Of a DNA stretch of 64,000 bases, positions 58,707 through 64,000 are shown piece by piece. The DNA comes from Prochlorococcus marinus. GTDB taxonomy: Bacteria > Cyanobacteriota > Cyanobacteriia > PCC-6307 > Cyanobiaceae. The translations under genes and the position numbers were made by a program. The notes under the pieces were generated by a model. The model was not told where the DNA came from, did no database searches, and saw only the letters and a list, made by a program, of their open reading frames with translations. Position 1 is the stretch's first letter. Each line of letters opens with the position of its first letter. The stretch lies in NCBI RefSeq assembly GCF_001180325.1, contig NZ_CVSZ01000037.1, forward strand, positions 1 through 64,000, given 5' to 3'.

Positions 58707-59987
58707 TCATAAAGGAGGCAAAATACCTTGTGGGTCAAAAATATTCTTTAAAGTTTTTAATTCATTCACTCTATTTCCAAAAGCTAAGTTAAGTTCTTCC
58801 TCATGAGAATTCAAATGATTATGCAATTGGGCCAAGTGAATATTTGGATAAAACCTTTTCAACTTACTCCATGAATTATAAATCCATTCCAAAGCGACTT
58901 CTTTTTCTTGAAGATCATTTTTTTTCCATGATGCATATATCCATGGTTTCCAAGTACTTTTTCTGTGAACAAAAAAGCTTGAGCCATGATTTAACTTTTT
59001 AGTTTTGCAACCTAATTGTTGAGAAGCAATGTAACAGGAATTATTAGGTTTATTATCCATTATTTCATCCAAACATTTTATGAAAATTGGGATATCATTT
59101 CTTAAATCTTCTCCAAGAAGACTAATCACCTCAGAATGGTTATTTGCATTCAGCTCATATAAATTCAATTCCTTTGGAAAGAAATTTATTTTGTTAAAGT
59201 TTTCATAGAATTGTTTTTTTAGGGTAGGGAATTTGTCTAGAAGCATTAGGCATTCTTCTGTTCTTTTATCCTCTAAATTATTTTTGAGTTCAGCAAAAAT
59301 ATATATGTAAATTTTTTGGGCATAAATCCATTGAAGACTAATATTTTCTGGAAATTCTTCTGATAGTTTTATTATTTCTGTAAGTTCATTTAGATTTACA
59401 AATCCTTCAATAACCTTAATTGAATTAGATTGGATAGTCTTAAGTTCTATTTCGGTAATAATTGAAAAGAAGGGTGCTGCGCCCTTAATTGCTTCCCAAA
59501 TTAATTGTTCTTCTCTATTTATTTGATTTTTTTTTAAAGAAATAAATGTGCCATTACCCAAGAAACCTTCGATTGATTCAATATTATCAATTGCTAATCC
59601 GTAGGTTCTACTGAGCGGGCTTACTCCACCAGTAAGTATATAGCCTGCTCCAGGAAGTTTAGAAAGTCCGATTGGAAAACTTCGATTATATTTTTGTAAG
59701 TGATTTAATAGATCCCCCATTATTACACCACCTCCAATTGTTACTAAATTGGTTTTTCTATCTAGATGAATTTTGCTGTGATTTTTTCTTAGATCAAGAG
59801 TTGTAAAACCATTTTTTGCACAGCTAGAGGTTGTACCTCCACTACACACGCAAAGGTGCTCGAATTTTTCATAAGAATAGTTATCCTCATTAAATAAGGA
59901 TTCATCCACGTCATAAATTAATTTCTTTAATTTTGCATCTTTTGAGTTGATATTAGGAACTTCAAGCAAGTTATTTTTATTTTTCAC
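58707..59987 (-). CDS. FAD-linked oxidase (VAO/BBE-like) protein
   Basis: A 426-residue protein starting at GTG. The N-terminal FAD-binding domain (about 40-170) reads CVCSGGTTSSCAKNGFTTLDL, followed by VTIGGGVIMGDLLNHLQKYNRSFPIGLSKLPGAGYILTGG and SPLSRTYGLAIDNI, the PCMH-type fold. The His that carries covalent FAD in most berberine-bridge-like enzymes is absent from the GG loop. The C-terminal half has the substrate domain and ends in FDPQGILPP, as in this family. Substrate unknown. It is divergent from cbiX with a 41-base gap. Confidence 0.82.
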   Translation of the reverse strand: MKNKNNLLEVPNINSKDAKLKKLIYDVDESLFNEDNYSYEKFEHLCVCSGGTTSSCAKNGFTTLDLRKNHSKIHLDRKTNLVTIGGGVIMGDLLNHLQKYNRSFPIGLSKLPGAGYILTGGVSPLSRTYGLAIDNIESIEGFLGNGTFISLKKNQINREEQLIWEAIKGAAPFFSIITEIELKTIQSNSIKVIEGFVNLNELTEIIKLSEEFPENISLQWIYAQKIYIYIFAELKNNLEDKRTEECLMLLDKFPTLKKQFYENFNKINFFPKELNLYELNANNHSEVISLLGEDLRNDIPIFIKCLDEIMDNKPNNSCYIASQQLGCKTKKLNHGSSFFVHRKSTWKPWIYASWKKNDLQEKEVALEWIYNSWSKLKRFYPNIHLAQLHNHLNSHEEELNLAFGNRVNELKTLKNIFDPQGILPPL

Positions 59988-60028
59988 TACATGATATTGT
60001 TCTTTACTATTATGGTATAAGTAATAAT

Positions 60029-61159
60029 TTGAATTTGGATAATTTAGATTTGAAATTAAATAATCAAGTCGCGATACTTATCTGTGGACATGGGAGTAGA
60101 AATAAACTAGCCATTAGTGAATTTCAAGAATTAACTAATTTCATCCAAAAAAGATATCCAAACTTTTTAGTTAAATATGGTTTCTTGGAATTTGCTAAAC
60201 CTTCGATTGTTGATGCTTTAGACAAATTAAAAGATCTTTCTATAAAAAAAGTAATTGCAATACCTGCAATGCTTTTCGCTGCTGGCCATGTGAAAAATGA
60301 TATACCTAGCCTGCTTATGAATTATTCAAGTAAAACAGGAATTGAAATAATTTATGGAAGAGAATTAGGTATTAATAATTTAATGATTAGTGCAGCTTGT
60401 GAAAGGGTAAAAGATGTATTTAAACAAAATAATAATCTCAAACCTGAAGAATCATTATTAGTTGTTGTGGGTAGAGGCTCTTCTGACCCAGATGCGAATT
60501 CAAATGTTTCAAAAATTACGAGAATGATCGTAGAGGGTATTGGTTTAGGGTGGGGGGAAACGGTTTATTCTGGAGTAACTTTCCCCCTTGTTGAACCTGG
60601 CTTGAAAAATGTTGTGAGACTTGGTTATAAAAATATAATTGTTTTCCCTTATTTCCTTTTCTCAGGTGTCCTTGTCACAAGAATAAAAAGGCAAAGTGAT
60701 TTAGTTGCGATTAATAATCCAAATATTACATTTATACATGCAAAATATCTTTCGTCACAGTCTTATGTAATCGATACTTTTGTAGAAAGGATTGAAGAGA
60801 TTCTTAATAACGAAGGTAATAATTTTATGAATTGCTCAACTTGTAAATATAGATCAAATTTATTTGGCTTTGAAAAAGAAGTTGGAATGGTCCAAGAAAG
60901 TCATCATGACCATGTAGAGGGCTTGGGTATCAGCTGTGATTTATGTGATCCTGAATGTAATGGTGCTTGTGAAATACAAAATCAAATACCAACTCATAAT
61001 AAAGAAAAATCAGACACAGGAGGAGGTGATTACTTAGAACATGAACATGTAGAGGCTCATCAACATGAACATAATCACCATCACCATCACCACAGTATTT
61101 ATCCAAATTCAAAACACCCTTTAGGACCTGTCACGCTTCGCTTGCCTAATAAAGACTAA
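60029..61159 (+). CDS. cbiX: CbiX-like sirohydrochlorin chelatase with Cys/His-rich tail
   Basis: Inserts Co or Fe into sirohydrochlorin, for cobalamin or siroheme. TTG start. Two CbiX/CbiK half-domains are visible: the first has His21 (ICGHGSRN) and FAAGHVKNDI, the second VVGRGSSDPDANSN and YFLFSGVLVTRI. The C-terminal extension (about residues 270-376) is Cys-rich (NCSTCKYR, CDLCDPECNGAC) and then has an acidic His cluster with six consecutive His. Such tails occur in long CbiX proteins and may bind Fe-S or donate metal. Whether it acts in B12 or siroheme synthesis is not shown. Confidence 0.88.
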   Translation: MNLDNLDLKLNNQVAILICGHGSRNKLAISEFQELTNFIQKRYPNFLVKYGFLEFAKPSIVDALDKLKDLSIKKVIAIPAMLFAAGHVKNDIPSLLMNYSSKTGIEIIYGRELGINNLMISAACERVKDVFKQNNNLKPEESLLVVVGRGSSDPDANSNVSKITRMIVEGIGLGWGETVYSGVTFPLVEPGLKNVVRLGYKNIIVFPYFLFSGVLVTRIKRQSDLVAINNPNITFIHAKYLSSQSYVIDTFVERIEEILNNEGNNFMNCSTCKYRSNLFGFEKEVGMVQESHHDHVEGLGISCDLCDPECNGACEIQNQIPTHNKEKSDTGGGDYLEHEHVEAHQHEHNHHHHHHSIYPNSKHPLGPVTLRLPNKD

Positions 61160-61277
61160 ATCTTAAGAAAATCCGTTGATATCAATGAATCATCTGTCTC
61201 TTTCTCGAGTTAGTCTTAATAGACTCAGTATATATAAGTATTCTTAATATAAAATCATGAAAGTATTTTGAGCTAGA

Positions 61278-61319
61278 TTTTCCACAATTTGCAGGTTGTT
61301 TTCCACGTCCAAATCCACA
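61278..61319 (+). other. Cluster of three DnaA-box-like sequences
   Basis: TTTTCCACA (61278-61286), TTTTCCACG (61299-61307) and AAATCCACA (61311-61319) all point the same way. The first equals the cyanobacterial DnaA-box consensus, the second differs at one base and the third at two. The first two are spaced exactly 21 bases, two helical turns. dnaA and dnaN are not nearby, so this would be a secondary DnaA site rather than oriC; the same triplet could instead be a repeated RNA seed. Confidence 0.35.
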
Positions 61320-61360
61320 CTGGATTAGAAATGGCAGTATTTTTCAAAAAAAACAGGACT

Positions 61361-61385
61361 TCAACATTATTGTTGACTTTTTTTT
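61361..61385 (+). terminator. Terminator-like hairpin in the spacer
   Basis: TCAACA (61361-61366) and TGTTGA (61371-61376) form a 6-base stem with a TTAT loop, followed by eight T residues. The stem is weak. No protein gene ends nearby on the plus strand (cbiX ends 200 bases earlier), so it could close a short RNA starting near 61260. Confidence 0.35.
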
Positions 61386-61540
61386 AGGATCTATTCAATT
61401 TCCTTATTTGAAAAAGAAGTTTTTTAAAAACCTACTTATAACATGAGTCTTATTTGATAATTTGAAAAGTTTGCCAGAAGATTTTTCTTGATATTTTTAG
61501 AAAAAAATATCATTATTGTTGATGTAGAAAAAATAAATTT

Positions 61541-61798
61541 ATGGATCAAATCAACCAAACAAATTTAACTGATAAGAAACTCGTAGAGTGCTCTTCAAAT
61601 AAAGTCTCATTAGAAACAGAGCTTTCAGAAACTCTTTATAACACTATGAAAGATTTCGTATTAAGTAACCCGACTTGGGATCAATATAAGCTTATAAATT
61701 CAGCATTAGCTACTTTTCTCGTTCAAAACGGTTGTACAGATAATTCTGTCTCAGAAATTTATTTAAATCAATTATTTACGCCCTCTAAGTCTTTTTAA
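61541..61798 (+). CDS. DUF2811 protein
   Basis: An 85-residue protein of the cyanobacterial DUF2811 family, function unknown. The core VSLETELSETLYNTMKDFVLSNPTWDQYKLINSALATFLVQNG is characteristic: a strand, then two helices of ribbon-helix-helix-like appearance. The first ~22 residues are a polar leader. Its stop overlaps the convergent GMC oxidoreductase gene by 14 bases. It is preceded by the 381-base spacer, so it may be expressed from its own promoter. Confidence 0.8.
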   Translation: MDQINQTNLTDKKLVECSSNKVSLETELSETLYNTMKDFVLSNPTWDQYKLINSALATFLVQNGCTDNSVSEIYLNQLFTPSKSF

Positions 61799-63425
61799 TA
61801 TTTAAACAGGCTCTTCTACTCAAGGCCATCATTGTAAGTGTGGGGCTTTGCCAAGACGATGTGGGCCAGCATGCTCCATCTAGTACCAGTACATTCTTAC
61901 ATGTCCACAATCTGTTAAATTTATCAACTACGCTATTTTCTTCATTTAACCCCATTGGTGCTCCCCCTACCTCATGAATATAATATCCAGGAGGAGGAGG
62001 ACTATCTGAAAGTGCTATCAAATTTTTTGTAAATAAACTCCCTAATGGAATATTCATTAGTTCATCAATATTTTTTATTTTCCCATTTGCAGCTTTGACA
62101 GATTTTTGTATTGTTTTTTCCATATGTTTTGCCATATTTAACTCATTCTCGCTCCATTCGAATTCAATGTAGGGAATTGGTATCCCCCATTCATCTGTTT
62201 TTCTTGAGAGAGAAACTGAGTTTTTCTCCCTAGGAAGGACTTCACCATGGGCGATAAGAAAGCCAATGGATTTGTTTGCGTCTTTTTGTAAAAATTTAGG
62301 TATCCCTAATCTATCAATTGCCCCCCAGATTCCATAACCTCTATGGAAATTTATTTCGTCAATTTCTGGTAAATTTGAACCAAAAGGAATAAAGAAGCTG
62401 CCTGCTCCAGAAAGATCTGGAGGATTTTCTAGTGATTTATCTGAGTTTTTTGCTTTTGGGACTGAAAAAAATCTACAGATAGATATGTGATCCATTAGGT
62501 ATTTACCTAATTTCCCAGAATTATCTTTAAACCCTGCGGAATTTGATTTATATTCTGAGTTCAGTAGTATTCTCAGTGTTGAAATTGTTGATGCGCAAAG
62601 AAGAATCAAATCACAATCCAATACTTCTTTGTGTCCATTCTCTAGGTTTACAATTGTTAGTTTTGAGGCAAGCTCTGTTATCTTGTTAATCTCAAAAGAC
62701 TCCACTAGGTAATTAGAGATTATTTGTACATTTCCAGTATCTAAAGCTTTTTTTAAAGAGCTTCCTACGCTAGAAGACTTGGGCCAATTTTTTTCTTTTA
62801 CAGATGAATTACGGTCAAATCCTCTTGATTGGATAAATGGATAGTTTAATTTTGATTTAACTTTGCTGCCAAAAACATTTTCGTTTTCTGTAAGAGGAAT
62901 TTCACCAATATATTTACCGTTTGGGACCTCCTTGATATCATCTTTTCGTCCATAAATTCCGCAGAAATTTTCAATAAAATCGTAGTGTGGGGAAATTTCT
63001 TCGTATGAAATAGGCCAGTTTGGCCCGATTCCGTCTTTTTTAGCCGGATGAAAGTCTTCTGAGGAAAGTCTTAATGTTATGCCTCCCCAAGTTAATGATC
63101 TCCCCCCATATTGTTTACCTTGTGTCCAAAGAAATGGCTTTTTTTTGGGGAAGTCATAAGGATGCTTCAATTCATTTGAATATAAGTCAGGATTATTTTT
63201 CCAATAACCAGGATGTTGGCACTGATTGGCATGTTTTTTTGTTATGACTCCTGATAATCTTTTTAATGTACTTTTTGGCTCATGATTACTAGCTTCATCC
63301 CTTTTAACTTGAGGCCCTGCTTCTATTACTAAAACTTTGATCCCTTGTTCTGCCAATGTAAGTGCTGCTATTCCTCCTGTAGCTCCCGAACCAACAACAA
63401 TTGCATCATAAGGACTTATATCCAA
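61785..63425 (-). CDS. GMC-family oxidoreductase
   Basis: FAD-dependent glucose-methanol-choline-type oxidoreductase of 546 residues, TTG start. The FAD Rossmann motif is AIVVGSGATGGIAALTLAEQGIKVLVIEAG (about residues 9-38), and GRSLTWGGITLRL is the second FAD contact region. The C-terminal domain has YIHEVGGAPMG with the expected catalytic histidine and DGACWPTSSWQSPTLTMMALSRRA, the family terminus. The substrate is unknown; cyanobacterial members are often annotated as choline dehydrogenase-like without evidence. It is divergent from the pentapeptide gene across 107 bases. Confidence 0.87.
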   Translation of the reverse strand: MDISPYDAIVVGSGATGGIAALTLAEQGIKVLVIEAGPQVKRDEASNHEPKSTLKRLSGVITKKHANQCQHPGYWKNNPDLYSNELKHPYDFPKKKPFLWTQGKQYGGRSLTWGGITLRLSSEDFHPAKKDGIGPNWPISYEEISPHYDFIENFCGIYGRKDDIKEVPNGKYIGEIPLTENENVFGSKVKSKLNYPFIQSRGFDRNSSVKEKNWPKSSSVGSSLKKALDTGNVQIISNYLVESFEINKITELASKLTIVNLENGHKEVLDCDLILLCASTISTLRILLNSEYKSNSAGFKDNSGKLGKYLMDHISICRFFSVPKAKNSDKSLENPPDLSGAGSFFIPFGSNLPEIDEINFHRGYGIWGAIDRLGIPKFLQKDANKSIGFLIAHGEVLPREKNSVSLSRKTDEWGIPIPYIEFEWSENELNMAKHMEKTIQKSVKAANGKIKNIDELMNIPLGSLFTKNLIALSDSPPPPGYYIHEVGGAPMGLNEENSVVDKFNRLWTCKNVLVLDGACWPTSSWQSPTLTMMALSRRACLNIKKT

Positions 63426-63532
63426 AACCTATTTCGTGATTTGCTATTTCAATAAATATAGCATTCAGTAAATAATTAATTTTTAGATTTCAGCTTAAGA
63501 AGCTAGAATTTATTGAAATAATACTCAAACAA

Positions 63533-64000
63533 ATGAGATTTATAATTTTAACTTTTTTAATAGTTGTTTTAACCCTCCCTTCTAGAAGCTTCGCTGCGTT
63601 GGATTATGGTAAACAATCTTTGGTAGGGGCTGATTTTTCTGGATCTGATTTAAAAGGAGCAACTTTCTATTTGACTGATTTACAAGACGCAAATTTGTCA
63701 GGTTGTGAGCTCCAAAATGCGACTCTTTATGGAGCAAAATTGAAAGATACGAATTTAAGTAACTCCAACTTAAGAGAAGTAACTTTAGACTCGGCTGTTT
63801 TAGATGGAACAGATTTATCAAATACTAACTTGGAGGATTCTTTTGCTTATAGTACCCAGTTTGAAAATGTAAAAATACAAGGCGCAGACTTCACAAATGT
63901 TTTTTTGCCAAAAGATATTATTAGGAAATTTTGTGAAAGTGCTACTGGAACTAATCCAATTACAAATAGAGAAACCAGAGAAACTTTAGAGTGCGATTAC
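63533..64000 (+). CDS. Secreted pentapeptide-repeat protein, 3' end cut off
   Basis: Open from ATG 63533 to the right edge with no stop, 156 residues visible. A clear signal peptide (MRFIILTFLIVVLTLPSRSFA, cleavage after about residue 21) is followed by A(D/N)LxX repeats from residue 30 to about 115, such as ADFSG, SDLKG, TDLQD, ANLSG, TNLSN and ADFTN, forming a quadrilateral beta helix. The C-terminal FCESATGTNPITNRETRETLECDY resembles the tail of thylakoid-lumen pentapeptide proteins of cyanobacteria and chloroplasts. The lumen or periplasm is therefore the likely location; function unknown. The visible end may be near the real stop. Confidence 0.85.
   Translation, partial: MRFIILTFLIVVLTLPSRSFAALDYGKQSLVGADFSGSDLKGATFYLTDLQDANLSGCELQNATLYGAKLKDTNLSNSNLREVTLDSAVLDGTDLSNTNLEDSFAYSTQFENVKIQGADFTNVFLPKDIIRKFCESATGTNPITNRETRETLECDY

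Larger units (their letters stand above)
61160..61540. other. 381-base spacer between cbiX and the DUF2811 gene
   Basis: Gene-free by my reading: the plus-strand frames that start with ATG are at most about 20 codons. It contains a short palindrome AGTCTTAATAGACT near 61211-61224, A+T-rich tracts, a -10-like TATAAA at 61248-61253, a cluster of three DnaA-box-like sequences (61278-61319) and a terminator-like hairpin with eight T (61361-61385). The combination suggests a short transcript, a DnaA-binding site or both. No tRNA or riboswitch fold is apparent. Confidence 0.5.

Overview
The window is a dense, A+T-rich stretch of cyanobacterial chromosome that reads as a high-light-adapted Prochlorococcus. 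The evidence is a single Pcb divinyl-chlorophyll antenna gene (40625-41683), a lycopene epsilon-type cyclase (45447-46730), an NDH-1 NdhD subunit, the menD/menB pair that in cyanobacteria serves phylloquinone synthesis, a solanesyl-diphosphate-type prenyl synthase, an MntC-type manganese transporter and a glucosylglycerol-phosphate phosphatase. Base composition is very low in G+C throughout, TTG and GTG starts are common, spacers are tiny and convergent genes often overlap by a few bases. I saw no rRNA, tRNA, CRISPR array, insertion sequence, integrase or prophage gene, so this looks like core chromosome with a few small accessory genes. Both ends cut a gene: a TamB-like protein on the left and a pentapeptide-repeat protein on the right.

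Layout. 1-4538 (+): TamB-like end, proA, folB, a small alpha/beta hydrolase. 4531-13602 (-): an RG-rich small protein, trpS, thrS, glk, thrB, ndhD and an M3 oligopeptidase. 13768-18838 (+): a probable five-gene unit of a DUF697 membrane protein, the manganese transporter mntC-mntA-mntB and a DUF4336 protein. 18845-19810 (-): DUF760 and lepB. 19861-25391 (+): menD, menB, glgA, murF. 25393-28992 (-): aroA, an MnmC-like methyltransferase, glmU. 29126-35664 (+): comB, a nitrilase, an AMIN-amidase, murI, sds, acs. 35661-41683: a DUF1350 hydrolase, a DnaQ-type exonuclease, a glycine-repeat/DUF3721 protein, hisS followed by several small lineage-type genes, then pcb with a strong terminator. 41777-50174: gltS, small proteins, a GST, a GIY-YIG membrane protein, two SDRs (one LPOR-like), a lycopene cyclase, MscS, an isochorismatase-like hydrolase and fur. 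50181-54800: ArsS-like radical SAM, stpA, a GpsA-like enzyme and a hypothetical protein. 54872-64000: metY-metA, a SulP transporter, an FAD oxidase, cbiX, a DUF2811 protein, a GMC oxidoreductase and the pentapeptide protein.

Most genes are housekeeping and several neighbours fit together: MetA carries the acetyl-CoA-type residue and sits beside O-acetylhomoserine sulfhydrylase; MntC keeps the four metal ligands and the cysteine pair of the manganese-specific family; StpA is divergent from a glycerol-3-phosphate-dehydrogenase-like gene. The least ordinary items are comB, which has no ATG/GTG/TTG in its open frame and seems to start at ATT; a hypothetical gene at 54122-54800 whose natural start lies in another frame and joins through a TCA-TGA stop by a +1 shift; a DnaA-box-like triplet in the 381-base spacer at 61160-61540; a decapeptide glycine repeat joined to a DUF3721 domain; and a GIY-YIG-type domain fused to a membrane anchor. 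I did not find a clearly new multi-gene system.
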